A DNA stretch of 39,618 nucleotides from an uncultured Clostridia bacterium (GTDB taxonomy: Bacteria; Bacillota; Clostridia; Lachnospirales; Anaerotignaceae): contig CALWSR010000030.1 in the NCBI GenBank assembly GCA_944384265.1, positions 1 to 39,618 on the forward strand, read 5' to 3'. Positions 8,900 through 18,085 of the stretch are shown piece after piece; the first letter of the stretch is position 1, and the number at the start of each line of letters is the position of its first letter. Under the pieces are notes generated by a model. It saw only the letters and a list, made by a program, of their open reading frames with translations. It was not told where the DNA came from and ran no database searches. Position numbers and translations under genes: made by a program.

Positions 8900-11509
8900 T
8901 TATTCCTTTTCTATGACACTGCCATCTAATCTATATGTAAATAAGCGATAGCTGTGATTGGGATAGATTATTTTCACAATATTCTGTTTTTTATCATACA
9001 AAAATGTTGTTTTTTCTCCTTTTTGTTCTATGCTCACAATTTGGTCCAAGCAGTTATAGCAATAGCAATATAATATTTCATTTGTTTTTTCATTTCGTAT
9101 TGCTGTGATTCTGCCTTTCAAATCCTTTTCAAACACAAAGCCCTTTTTGGGCATTTTCTCCATGGGCTTCTGTTTAGAAAATACAGCCAGCCCTATTTCA
9201 TATTTGGGCTGCAAAAACCACTGCTCTGGTTTTTTGATTCTGTTGCCTGCGGCATCGTATTCCAGCACCAGCTCTTTTCCTTGACAAAGCTGTATCCGTG
9301 TCATATTTCCATTGTAATCATATTGAAATGCCACTTTTTTTGGCTCCGGCACATCTGTTTCATATACTGCAATACCACAGAGCAGTCCTCTGTGATTGTA
9401 TGTGTAGTGATACATTCGTTCTCTGCCTTCTTCTATATGTTCTATGGTTCTGTGCAAACGATTTTTTTGTATGTACCGATGCATTTTTTCATTTCCTGTG
9501 CCTACAAAATTCCCTCTGGCATCATAGGCATAAACCTTTTTTTGGTATTGCTGAGGCAGCTCTTTCTTTGCCACATATTGCAGTCCTGTTCTTTTTTCTG
9601 ACAAACGCAGACATTTGTCATATTCATATCCAACATAAATATATTTCACTTCTCCTGTGTCCTCCAAAAAAGCAGGTATCCATTGTGCAGCCACCTTTCC
9701 GCTGGCATTTTGCTTTCTCAAAGCTCCATGGTTCTCTTCCTTTTCCATGTCATTTTGTCTGCAAAAAACAATGCCTCCGGGGGCAGTCACCTCTTGCAAT
9801 ATGCCCTTGGCATCGTAGCGATAAGCATATTTCTCCACAGGCTTTTGCAGCCTTTGTCCATCTGCCGCTTCTTGGGGCAGCAATGCTTCTTTGAGCCTTC
9901 CACTCAAATCATACAATCGAAAATCAGCACTGCCGTCTGCATACATGGTCTGTATTTTCAAATCCATATAGTTATATTTATATTCCTCTGTTTCATTTCC
10001 CTGTATTTTTTGTACCAAGCGATTGACTGCATCATATTCATATTCCACACAAAACCCATTGGCATAAAGCACCTTTTGAGGAAATATACTTTTTTCGTTT
10101 TTATATTCATAACAAACACTGCTTTGGTCAGCAAACAGCACCTTCTTTTTTCTGCCCAAGCCATCATAAAAATAGCGGATTGTGGCAGAAATGCCCTTTT
10201 GCAAATATTTTTTTTGTTCAGAGAGTGCGCCCTCCTTTGTATAGTATAAAATTTCTTGATAGCCTGTGGAAACGGACCATTTTGTCAGTTGATTTTCCTG
10301 GTTGTATTGATACTGCATTGTTTTGCCGTCAAAAAATATTTTCTGTATCACTCTGCCAAAGGCATCATAAACATATTGACTCTTTTGTCCCTTTGTGTTT
10401 TTTCTGGATATCATGTTTCCCATTGCATCATATTCATAATGTACATTTCCTATGGCAGTATCCTTTATTTCCTCCACAAGGCCCTGCTTGTTATAGCCAT
10501 AAATCAGTGTTTTTTCTGTGCCTGTGAAAGCAGTTTTTCTGTTTCTTTGGTCATAGGAGACTGCAAACCATCCATATTTTCTGTCATAAAATTTGGCAGG
10601 CTTATAATAACGGTCATACTCTGTTTGAAACAATATCTCTCCATAGGCATTTTCAATACGGCACAGCAATCCGGACTGAGGCTCATAGCCATATCCCCTT
10701 TTGCCGCCATTGGGATACTGCACAGCGGTTAAGTATTCTCCTTCATAGTAATATTTTGTTTTTCTGCCAATGGTATCTGTTATTTCTGAAACCTTATTGT
10801 CTTGATACTGCAAAAAAAGCTGCTGTCCAAATGTGGATGTGATTCTCTCAATCATAGAAAAGCCATTGATGTACCAAAACAAAATACCGTTTCCATAGCA
10901 ATCCCCTATTTTTTTCAAACGGCCATCTAAATAAAAGGTATAAAACAGCATATCCTTTTGCCATATGATTTCTCTTTTTTTCTCATCCACCAAAACAATT
11001 TTATGCAAAGAGGCCGTATTTTTAGGATAATACTGCCGGCCTTCCTTATAAATCCATTCCTTTTGTCCATTGATATGACAAATGGCAATGCTTTCTTTTT
11101 CATATATACAATACATTTCATATGCTATGTGCCAGCGCTTTCCAAAAATGCCTGCTTTTGTGCCGGCACTGCCCATCTCTCCCTCATAAAAACGCTCTAT
11201 AACAAATACAGAAGGCTTGCAATGCAGACTGATATCTCTTTGCTTTTTATAAATTTTACCGTTTACCACATCAAACAAGCAGCCATATACAGACACACAG
11301 CATTGATTTTGTAGTAAAAATTGTTTTTGCTTTTCTTTTTTGGCAATCCCCTTTAGAGGCTGAAACAGATAGGGCTTTCTGCCATTGATGCGGCAGGCTG
11401 TTTCATAGGCCTCATAAAAGGCCTTTTCCTCTTTTGTCAGTGTAAAGAGGCTATGCTCCATAAACTGTTCAGGTATGGGAAACTGCTGTAAAATATCTTC
11501 TTTTTTCAT
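8900..11509 (-). CDS. RHS/YD-repeat protein without visible toxin domain
   Basis: 869 aa from ATG 11509, chosen because GAGAGGAT precedes it; upstream in-frame ATG 11590 has no ribosome site. Residues about 70-150 form a diverged DUF6531-like opening (FDVVNGKIY, DISL, VIERFYEG, GIFGKRWH). From about 220 to the end there are more than twenty YD-type repeats (EYDAMGNM, VYDAFGRVIQK, FYDGLGRKKKV, YEYDAVNRLVQK, AYDARGNF, EYDAAGNRIKK), which build the RHS beta-shell. The protein stops at YRLDGSVIEKE. It lacks the conserved RHS core end (DPxGxxxG...NxYxY) and any C-terminal toxin. It may be a structural shell, a cargo cocoon or a truncated effector. There is no signal peptide, so export would depend on the injection machine. 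Confidence 0.85.
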   Translation of the reverse strand: MKKEDILQQFPIPEQFMEHSLFTLTKEEKAFYEAYETACRINGRKPYLFQPLKGIAKKEKQKQFLLQNQCCVSVYGCLFDVVNGKIYKKQRDISLHCKPSVFVIERFYEGEMGSAGTKAGIFGKRWHIAYEMYCIYEKESIAICHINGQKEWIYKEGRQYYPKNTASLHKIVLVDEKKREIIWQKDMLFYTFYLDGRLKKIGDCYGNGILFWYINGFSMIERITSTFGQQLFLQYQDNKVSEITDTIGRKTKYYYEGEYLTAVQYPNGGKRGYGYEPQSGLLCRIENAYGEILFQTEYDRYYKPAKFYDRKYGWFAVSYDQRNRKTAFTGTEKTLIYGYNKQGLVEEIKDTAIGNVHYEYDAMGNMISRKNTKGQKSQYVYDAFGRVIQKIFFDGKTMQYQYNQENQLTKWSVSTGYQEILYYTKEGALSEQKKYLQKGISATIRYFYDGLGRKKKVLFADQSSVCYEYKNEKSIFPQKVLYANGFCVEYEYDAVNRLVQKIQGNETEEYKYNYMDLKIQTMYADGSADFRLYDLSGRLKEALLPQEAADGQRLQKPVEKYAYRYDAKGILQEVTAPGGIVFCRQNDMEKEENHGALRKQNASGKVAAQWIPAFLEDTGEVKYIYVGYEYDKCLRLSEKRTGLQYVAKKELPQQYQKKVYAYDARGNFVGTGNEKMHRYIQKNRLHRTIEHIEEGRERMYHYTYNHRGLLCGIAVYETDVPEPKKVAFQYDYNGNMTRIQLCQGKELVLEYDAAGNRIKKPEQWFLQPKYEIGLAVFSKQKPMEKMPKKGFVFEKDLKGRITAIRNEKTNEILYCYCYNCLDQIVSIEQKGEKTTFLYDKKQNIVKIIYPNHSYRLFTYRLDGSVIEKE

Positions 11510-11624
11510 ATCCTCTCTCACCTTCCTTTTCTTTTTGATAAAATGCTGCCCATGCCAAAGGGATATTTTTGTCAGTGGCGGATAATGCATATTACATAAA
11601 AAACAGGAAATTTTGCTCCCTTTT

Positions 11625-12404
11625 TTAATCCAATATAATTTTAGACATGGATGCTTTCTTTTTTCGCACCATTTTATTTTTCTTTTTGATTTCTTCTAAA
11701 ATTTTAACCAACTGTTTATGTATTTCATAATTAGAAAGCTCCTTTACAGCTTCCTCTGTTTTATAAGCAATGTACTGCTCTATGACAGCTCTTTCTATCC
11801 TTTGGCTGTTCAGACACAGTGTGCAAAAGGAAAAATCTATGGCGTCCTCTATGTGGTATGCCAGCACCTCCTTGGCAAAATATTGCAGCACCAGCTTACT
11901 CAATGTGGGCTTGTTTTGTCCGGCATACAGCACATGTACAATATTGATGGTGTTATATTCTGTTGTAAAATCATATAAATCCTGATATTCACTGCGCAAA
12001 TAAGCTCCCTTTTTTAGCCGAAACCGTCCCAGCTCTATTTGATTTGGCAGCAATGTCATATCCTCTTCTATTTTGATGTCAATATACGCAATTTTATAAT
12101 CTTGATTTTGTGTTTCATCATGAAAGCACAGCTTGAGCATAACATCCTGCTCTGTTTCTCCATATGCCAATGAAATGGGGGAGGACATGGTATAAAATAT
12201 GCCATGATATTTTACAATGCCCTTTGCAATGGTAATGATTTCTTTATCCACATGAGGCACAAATCCACAGACAATACCATCTGACATATCAGCACAAAAA
12301 ATATCCAGCACATCCCTTGGAAAATCTCTTAGGTTTTCCAGCATTTCAATTTTTAATATTCTATCCCTTTTGAAAAATGGATATTTAATTTCCTGCACAA
12401 TCAC
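11625..12404 (-). CDS. unrecognised protein, possible baseplate component
   Basis: 259 aa. The first codon given is GTG 12404; GTG 12398 is 7 nt from the GAGGGGG ribosome site and may be the real start. I do not recognise a family. Residues about 15-110 are strand-rich (DGIVCGFVPHVDKEIITIAKGIVKYHGIFYTM-like alternation, here broken for length) in the manner of phage or TssK-type baseplate shells. Residues 150-230 are helical, and the C-terminal 30 residues are very Lys-rich. It follows the Hsp70-like gene by 9 bp and precedes the RHS gene, so it belongs to the machine's operon. A baseplate or receptor-side role is inferred from position and strand pattern only. Confidence 0.6.
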   Translation of the reverse strand: MIVQEIKYPFFKRDRILKIEMLENLRDFPRDVLDIFCADMSDGIVCGFVPHVDKEIITIAKGIVKYHGIFYTMSSPISLAYGETEQDVMLKLCFHDETQNQDYKIAYIDIKIEEDMTLLPNQIELGRFRLKKGAYLRSEYQDLYDFTTEYNTINIVHVLYAGQNKPTLSKLVLQYFAKEVLAYHIEDAIDFSFCTLCLNSQRIERAVIEQYIAYKTEEAVKELSNYEIHKQLVKILEEIKKKNKMVRKKKASMSKIILD

Positions 12405-12413
12405 ACCCCCTCA

Positions 12414-15041
12414 TCATTTTGTGCCATCAAAAAATCCACTTTCCCATTCATCGCTTTCAAATGGGAAATATTTCTTCTCTCCAATAAAAAGCCGGCCGTC
12501 CCTTCTGGCAATGGGCAGTGTATAAAAGCCCCATTTATCACCATAAGAAAATGTAAACAGCTTCATTTCATCATCCAAAATGTTGTCAATATCGTCCTGC
12601 AATATTTTTCCGGCATATTCCGTGCTTGTCTGCTCATAAGTGGTTTCTGTAAAAGCTTCTGCCTTTACAGTCAGCTTATAAATATGCAATATGACGCCCT
12701 CTTGATTTTTTAGTATCAAATCAATGGTTTCCGTATCCATATTTTTGGATACAAAGCCATATGCCTTTGTAATCCTTTCAAAGCTGGATATCATCACCAC
12801 CTCTGTGCCGTTGTATGTAAATGCCGTCAGCTGATAAGGGGTAATGGGTGATTCATCTGTCAAAACAGGCGCAATCAATCCAATTTTTTTGGCATTTTCA
12901 TAGGCAATGGCCCCTTCCACACAGCTTAGTTTATAATGCTGTGTGCTTTTATTGCTGCGTGCTGTTTCAATCATTTTTCCAGGAACATATTCTTTCAGTG
13001 CTTCCCGAAACAAATCAATTTTGCTTGTCTGCCCTGTCAGCTTCAAAAAGTGGTATTCCTGCAAGGCGTCCTCTTCATATAAAGGCTCTATAAATTTTTT
13101 GACAATATGGTAGATATCACCCTTTAGCAGCAAATCTATCTCCTCTTTGTTGACTGCAATTTCCGGCAAATCGGTTATCAACTGCAATGTATTGTTTTTG
13201 AAGGCTATGTTTAGCTTCCAAGTCTGCTCTGCTATAATTTTTGTATCATTCCAGTTTTTTTTGATACCCTGCTGATGAAACACGGTGCGTGTTATGCCTG
13301 TCCTTTGATAAAAATCCAGCTTTATACTTTCTGCCAAGTTCCACAAAAAATAAAAATTACTTCTTACTTTGTTATAGCTTTCTGTATCCCTTTCTCTATA
13401 AGCGGCAAACCGGGTAGGAAGCACTGCTTCACAAGCGGCATATCGGCTTTCCAATGCATCATACAAAGCATTTTTTCCAAACTCATCTACAAAGCCGTAT
13501 ACCTGTGCAATATCCGGCTGTATCAAATCAGAAATTTTTGGTATGGTCTCTTTTTTATAATAGGCAGACAACAATATCTTTAAATACTGCATAATACGAT
13601 ATGTCATATTGTTTCCTCCAAAATGGATATCTCCATTGGCATATATGGTTTTTAAATGCAAACGATATGTAATTTGGTTGTCTTCTATGTCATAGGCACA
13701 GCTTGTAACATCTGTTGTGCCTCCTCCGCAGTCAATGACCAATGCCTTATAGGTTTCTCCCTCTTGAAAATGCTTTTTTTTGATTTGGTTTAAAATACTG
13801 TTGTATAACACAGCCACACCTTCATCCAATGCTGTTGCAGTCAATATATCATAGTCCTCACCCAATATTTCCTCATACATGGCAAGAAACTGCTGCTTTT
13901 GACGAACAGGGCTTGTAATGTGCAGTTTTTTATATTTGCATTTATGTCTTTGCTCTGCGGCTTTGATGATATATAAAAAATATTGCCTTATGATTTCTTT
14001 TCTTGGCACAAAAGCAATGTTGCCCTTTTCATCATAAACCTCTTCTATTTTTTCATAGCTGTTTATCCATTTTTTGATTTCATAAAATACACTGGCTCTG
14101 CCTCCAAAGCTGTCTCTAGAGGCTGTATACACCGCATCATAGCCATAGCGATATGTTATATGCTCTGGGTCTGCACAGCTTTTTACACCAATGACAGTGG
14201 GTACTGTTTCCAAAAATATTTTTTCTCCCTTTTCGTTTGTGGTTTCAAATTTCACCTTGTCGATTGCAGCAAGCTCTATGCCTCTTTTTTGCAATTCCCT
14301 TTTTGTATGCTCAGCATACTGCCTTTCATCCATATATGCCCCCAGCGCTGTGTTGCTGGTGCCAAAATCTATCACAAGTGTTGTGCTGATTTCTTTTGTA
14401 CGGCTTATGAGAAGCTCTGCAATTGTTTTTGTATAGCAGGGATACTGTATGGGCTGTAATTTTCCTAAGCCATAATAATATCTATAAAATGCCCTTGAGG
14501 CTGCCTCCTCCAAAAAGCCAATGCTGTAATTTTTATACATGGCTTCCTGCAAATCTGCCTGCATCATTCTATGATTGTTTATGATATAGCTTTGATTGTT
14601 TTCCTGTACCATGTTCCAAATACCGCAAACATTGTTCTGCTCATCCAAAAGCAGCACATTGCCCCCATATTTTTTGTCTGATACCACAATATACTGGTCG
14701 TCTATTGTCATATCATTGTCTAAATATGCAGCAATTCTAACAGGAATTTGAAACTGCTTTTCCGCTTTGATGCAATGCAAATGCTTTTTTAATTTATGAA
14801 ACACTTCTCTGTTCCAATCCTCAGAATAAAAATCAATGTATTCAAACTGCTCTTGTCCTCTATATTTTAATATGGTGTCAATCATATATTTTCTGTCCAG
14901 CTTATAGGCAACACCAATGACAATTTTTTCAATTCTGCAAATATCCCGTAATTGGAGTGTTGTCAGCCGTTCCAATTCCTCCCGGCTGTACAGAGCGTGC
15001 ATCGGTTTTTCTGCTTTATGTAATTGATAGGTATATTTCAT
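12414..15041 (-). CDS. Hsp70/actin-fold ATPase with SAP-like N-terminus
   Basis: 875 aa, ATG preceded by TTGGAGGAGA. Residues about 19-62 resemble a SAP-type helix-loop-helix (YSREELERLTTLQLRDIC ... KYMIDTILKYRG). The actin-like ATPase starts near 220: phosphate-1 loop VIDFGTSNTALGAY (223-236), connecting segment ALDEGVAVLY (404-413), phosphate-2 loop LVIDCGGGTTDVTSC (434-448) and adenosine-site FLKLTGQTSKI (665-675). The key Asp and Gly residues are kept, so ATP turnover is plausible. There is no typical Hsp70 peptide-binding domain; about 185 residues of own sequence follow. A J-domain gene (19077-19535) in the same locus could stimulate it. The likely role is a dedicated chaperone or assembly ATPase for the injection machine or its cargo. 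Confidence 0.85.
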   Translation of the reverse strand: MKYTYQLHKAEKPMHALYSREELERLTTLQLRDICRIEKIVIGVAYKLDRKYMIDTILKYRGQEQFEYIDFYSEDWNREVFHKLKKHLHCIKAEKQFQIPVRIAAYLDNDMTIDDQYIVVSDKKYGGNVLLLDEQNNVCGIWNMVQENNQSYIINNHRMMQADLQEAMYKNYSIGFLEEAASRAFYRYYYGLGKLQPIQYPCYTKTIAELLISRTKEISTTLVIDFGTSNTALGAYMDERQYAEHTKRELQKRGIELAAIDKVKFETTNEKGEKIFLETVPTVIGVKSCADPEHITYRYGYDAVYTASRDSFGGRASVFYEIKKWINSYEKIEEVYDEKGNIAFVPRKEIIRQYFLYIIKAAEQRHKCKYKKLHITSPVRQKQQFLAMYEEILGEDYDILTATALDEGVAVLYNSILNQIKKKHFQEGETYKALVIDCGGGTTDVTSCAYDIEDNQITYRLHLKTIYANGDIHFGGNNMTYRIMQYLKILLSAYYKKETIPKISDLIQPDIAQVYGFVDEFGKNALYDALESRYAACEAVLPTRFAAYRERDTESYNKVRSNFYFLWNLAESIKLDFYQRTGITRTVFHQQGIKKNWNDTKIIAEQTWKLNIAFKNNTLQLITDLPEIAVNKEEIDLLLKGDIYHIVKKFIEPLYEEDALQEYHFLKLTGQTSKIDLFREALKEYVPGKMIETARSNKSTQHYKLSCVEGAIAYENAKKIGLIAPVLTDESPITPYQLTAFTYNGTEVVMISSFERITKAYGFVSKNMDTETIDLILKNQEGVILHIYKLTVKAEAFTETTYEQTSTEYAGKILQDDIDNILDDEMKLFTFSYGDKWGFYTLPIARRDGRLFIGEKKYFPFESDEWESGFFDGTK

Positions 15042-15057
15042 ATGCTCTCCTCCAATT

Positions 15058-15747
15058 TCAATAGTTCATAATACGGTCTATTTTCATCAAATCATCCACA
15101 CCCATTACGCCAAAAATACGCTCCCAATACACCTCCACAGTGCATTTAAAGGGCAAAAACAAATATTTAATCACTTCTAATTTTTGTTCCTTTTCTTTTG
15201 TCTGCTTTGTTCTCAAATAAAATATGATTTCATCCCGTTCCTCTGCATTGGAAAAAATATAGGTGCTTGTAAAAATTCTTCTGACAGTATCCCGCAATAA
15301 ATAAATGCCTTCTCCTGTTTCATAAAGACGCAATAGGTTGTTGGCAAGGGTTTTCTTTTCTTCCAAAGAAAAGACATGGATTTTTTCTTTGACATAGCTT
15401 CCAAAATAGCCCTGCTCTAAATCCTTTACCATAAACTGAATATAATATTCTCTTCGGTTCATTCCCATCAATACATCTATGTCTTTGAGATGATGTATGG
15501 CTAAATCATGCACCACCTCTATGATTTCTTGGTTTTCGTCAAGCTCCGGTGCAAACAGCTGCTTAAAAATCTCAAAATATCGGTAATAGGGGTTGATTTC
15601 CACCTGCTCCGGAATTTCTGTTTCATTGATACACTCCATACTCAGCTCCATATAGCCGGAAAAAGGCTGTCCTATGGTATAAAAAATGGCATCCTCATCC
15701 ATTCCTTTTTGTTTTGCGTATATTGCCAGCTCCCAAATATAATTCAT
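15058..15747 (-). CDS. unrecognised 229-aa protein of the injection operon
   Basis: Start ATG 15747 overlaps the preceding gene's TGA as ATGA, so translation is coupled; an upstream in-frame ATG at 15768 lies inside the preceding gene and has no ribosome site. The protein is soluble and mostly helical with many Glu, Tyr and Arg (NYIWELAIYAKQKGMDED at the start, VMGVDDLMKIDRIMNY at the end). I recognise no family, motif, signal peptide or membrane segment. The tight coupling to the 426-aa protein suggests that the two form a complex, perhaps part of the baseplate. Confidence 0.7.
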   Translation of the reverse strand: MNYIWELAIYAKQKGMDEDAIFYTIGQPFSGYMELSMECINETEIPEQVEINPYYRYFEIFKQLFAPELDENQEIIEVVHDLAIHHLKDIDVLMGMNRREYYIQFMVKDLEQGYFGSYVKEKIHVFSLEEKKTLANNLLRLYETGEGIYLLRDTVRRIFTSTYIFSNAEERDEIIFYLRTKQTKEKEQKLEVIKYLFLPFKCTVEVYWERIFGVMGVDDLMKIDRIMNY

Positions 15748-17024
15748 GCTACAATCTCCCCTATACAACGATATTCCGGAAAAAGCAGCTGCACCTCAGA
15801 TACAAGAAAGCTCATTTTATCCAATACCAAATAATCCTCTCTATCCTTGGCTTGAAATTTTATAACCATAATTCTCTTAAAACGGTCTGCACGGATATTT
15901 TCATCTATAAAATGATTGCAGTCCATGGTCTGCTGTGGCTTTGCATAGCTTTCCAATATTTCTGTATCTTGAAAAACCAGTTCCCTTCCTGCTTCATAGG
16001 CTTCTAAAAGTCTTGCAATTTCTCCCTTTGTGCGAATGACAAGAGATTTTACAGTGGTATATCGTCCTCCAAAGCCCAGCTTTCTTTGATTGGAAAGCAC
16101 TTCATAATAAAACTGCTCTCTTGTTTTTAAATTTTTGCTGTTTTCTATTTTCACCAATGCCCATTTATCCTGCTTTTCCTGCTGAGAAACAATGATTAGG
16201 CTGTTTTGATAGCGTTTGAGATATGTAAATTCCTGGTTGCCAAAATCCGTCATATAACCATTTTCAACTCCCTCTTCCTCTATGGAAACCGTATGCTCAT
16301 AATTGATTCTGTCCTTTGCTGGCATGGGAAAGGACTTGTCCTGTGCTATGATATGCTTGACATTCCACACCGGAATATGATTGAGTACCTTATATTTTTC
16401 ATATTCATCCAAATCCACTGTAATTTCTGTAATTTTTTCACCTAAGCCAAGCTTTGTATCTGAATGCAGTATAATATCTACAAACCGGTAGGCATAAGGA
16501 CAGTTGATTGTGTTCCATTGTATGCCATTTATTTGAAAAATGTGATATAGCTTTTCAATTTCCTCTTGATATCGTGTGCTTTGGTGCAATGTTACAGATA
16601 TTTCATAAATATCCTTATCGGTTTTGATATAGCCTTTATATTCTCTCTGGCTATGGACAATTTCTTGAAATGTCATGGCATCACAGCTTAAAAACACACT
16701 GGTCAATGGTATTTTTTTTCCGCCATTGAGCTGTTCTGCTATTTCAGCCAAATCATAATAGCCTTCTTTGACCTCCTCCTCCAGCATAGGATGAAAAAAA
16801 TCACTGATGGGGTCAATATCCTTTCTGTCCAAAATGGTTGTATAAATATAAAATTTTTCCAGCGGGTCATCTATTTCGTTGTATATTCTCTGCTCCAACA
16901 ATTCATACATATTCATGTTATAATCCACAATATGACTGTATACATCCTCCAGCACACCTCTGAGCCTTCTTCTTTCCTCCAAATTTGTCACATGCTTCAG
17001 ACGCTCTGCCATAAGCTCTTTCAT
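15744..17024 (-). CDS. unrecognised 426-aa protein of the injection operon
   Basis: Start ATG 17024 was chosen because GGGAGGGG lies 6-7 nt upstream; the longer frame from 17072 would overlap a small ORF. The first 90 residues are helical and charged (ERRRLRGVLEDVYSHIVDYN). The middle and end are alpha/beta with repeated strands, and I recognise no named domain, signal peptide or membrane helix. Stop TGA overlaps the next start (ATGA). With the 229-aa and 259-aa proteins it belongs to the conserved-looking core between the FHA/PP2C pair and the RHS gene, where a baseplate wedge would be expected. That function is inference. Confidence 0.7.
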   Translation of the reverse strand: MKELMAERLKHVTNLEERRRLRGVLEDVYSHIVDYNMNMYELLEQRIYNEIDDPLEKFYIYTTILDRKDIDPISDFFHPMLEEEVKEGYYDLAEIAEQLNGGKKIPLTSVFLSCDAMTFQEIVHSQREYKGYIKTDKDIYEISVTLHQSTRYQEEIEKLYHIFQINGIQWNTINCPYAYRFVDIILHSDTKLGLGEKITEITVDLDEYEKYKVLNHIPVWNVKHIIAQDKSFPMPAKDRINYEHTVSIEEEGVENGYMTDFGNQEFTYLKRYQNSLIIVSQQEKQDKWALVKIENSKNLKTREQFYYEVLSNQRKLGFGGRYTTVKSLVIRTKGEIARLLEAYEAGRELVFQDTEILESYAKPQQTMDCNHFIDENIRADRFKRIMVIKFQAKDREDYLVLDKMSFLVSEVQLLFPEYRCIGEIVA

Positions 17025-17028
17025 TTTT

Positions 17029-17112
17029 TCACCCCTCCCAATCTGTTGCTTTCCTATAAAACAAAAGACCATAAAGCATGGCTTTTACAGCCAAAATCAG
17101 TTTTCTCTGCAT
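17029..17112 (-). CDS. candidate 27-codon small protein upstream of the 426-aa gene
   Basis: An ATG at 17112 follows a strong AAGGGGAGAA ribosome site by a few bases. The frame encodes 27 residues (MQRKLILAVKAMLYGLLFYR, then KATDWEG). The first 20 residues are basic at the start and then hydrophobic, like a short membrane or amphipathic helix. The TGA stop is inside the ribosome site of the next gene, four bases before its ATG, so translation of this frame would open or couple that start. It may be a real microprotein or a translational leader. About 245 bp upstream to the PP2C-like gene contain nothing else I can support. Confidence 0.4.
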   Translation of the reverse strand: MQRKLILAVKAMLYGLLFYRKATDWEG

Positions 17113-17357
17113 TTCTCCCCTTTTATAGACTGCAAAGGAAAAAGTACTCCATGAAAGTAACAGCAATATGCTTCTATTTTGAAACAGCACCATATGATTT
17201 TTCATAAAAATGCCACACATTTCCATTTTTCTGCTGCATTTTTATGGTATTTTCTCATATGGACTTTTTGACTCCTTGTCTTTTTGCATTGGCATATTTC
17301 TGCCCATATCATCCCTTATTTTTTTCGCTTTGCTTCTACTTGGCTCTTTTTGGCATA

Positions 17358-18080
17358 TCAAATTTCTACAATAATTGCCGTGGCATTTTTTTGATAAGCA
17401 TAGCCCTTGTGTCCTATTCTGTTTATCAAATCCATTGCCTTTTCATAAGGATGCTTTTCCTTTGACAATATTTCTTTTAGCTCCAGCTCTGAAACACATT
17501 GGAACACGCCTTCTGTACAAAATAAAAGCACATCTCTTTTTTTGCATTGCAATGTGCCATATTCCATTCTATTGTTTGTTTCTCCACGGCCATTGACCAG
17601 CCGTATTTCTCCCTTTCTATATAAATAAAAGCCGCAGCTGCCAATGGCTGCCCAATACAATGCTTTTCCTACCAATATACTGCAAAAAACAGCTGCCCCT
17701 GTTTTATTTGCTGCACTGCTTTTGTGTATGCCATATTCAATATCTCCAAAGGATTGTTTAAAATAATCCTCCATGCCTTGATACATGGCAATATGATGGT
17801 AATGATATTTCATGGCTTCTACTGCCATCACAGAAGCCCGCTTTCCCTCTGGCCGGTCTGTCAATCCATCTGCAATGACTATAAAAAGCTGTTTTTCATT
17901 TTCTTCTATGGAAAAATAGTCGTTTTGATGCGCACAATTTCCCAGCAGCTGGGCATTGCCCAGCTGAAACCTCTGATTTCCATAGCCTTTTGGCAGCATA
18001 TAAGAAATTTTTATTTTTAAAAACAAAAAAACGGGCAGCAAAAGCAGCAGCAGACAAATCCCTATTTTGCTATATTCCAT
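17358..18080 (-). CDS. PP2C-fold phosphatase-like protein, membrane-anchored, altered metal ligands
   Basis: 240 aa with an N-terminal membrane helix (residues about 7-25, very Leu-rich), then a PP2C-type domain: GNCAHQNDYFSI (47-58), FIVIADGLTDRPEGKRAS (66-83), IGSCGFYLYRKGEIRLVN (146-163), LLFCTEGVFQ (185-194) and KNATAIIVEI (231-240). In active PP2C enzymes the last two motifs are SDG and DN, whose Asp residues bind metal; here they are TEG (E190) and KN (K231). The usual DGMGGH loop is DGLTDR. The protein may be a weak phosphatase or a pseudophosphatase that only binds phosphoproteins. It starts 5 bp after the FHA gene's stop, as in T6SS PppA/Fha-type regulatory pairs; no PknA-like kinase is in the window. 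Confidence 0.8.
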   Translation of the reverse strand: MEYSKIGICLLLLLLPVFLFLKIKISYMLPKGYGNQRFQLGNAQLLGNCAHQNDYFSIEENEKQLFIVIADGLTDRPEGKRASVMAVEAMKYHYHHIAMYQGMEDYFKQSFGDIEYGIHKSSAANKTGAAVFCSILVGKALYWAAIGSCGFYLYRKGEIRLVNGRGETNNRMEYGTLQCKKRDVLLFCTEGVFQCVSELELKEILSKEKHPYEKAMDLINRIGHKGYAYQKNATAIIVEI

Positions 18081-18085
18081 ATGAC

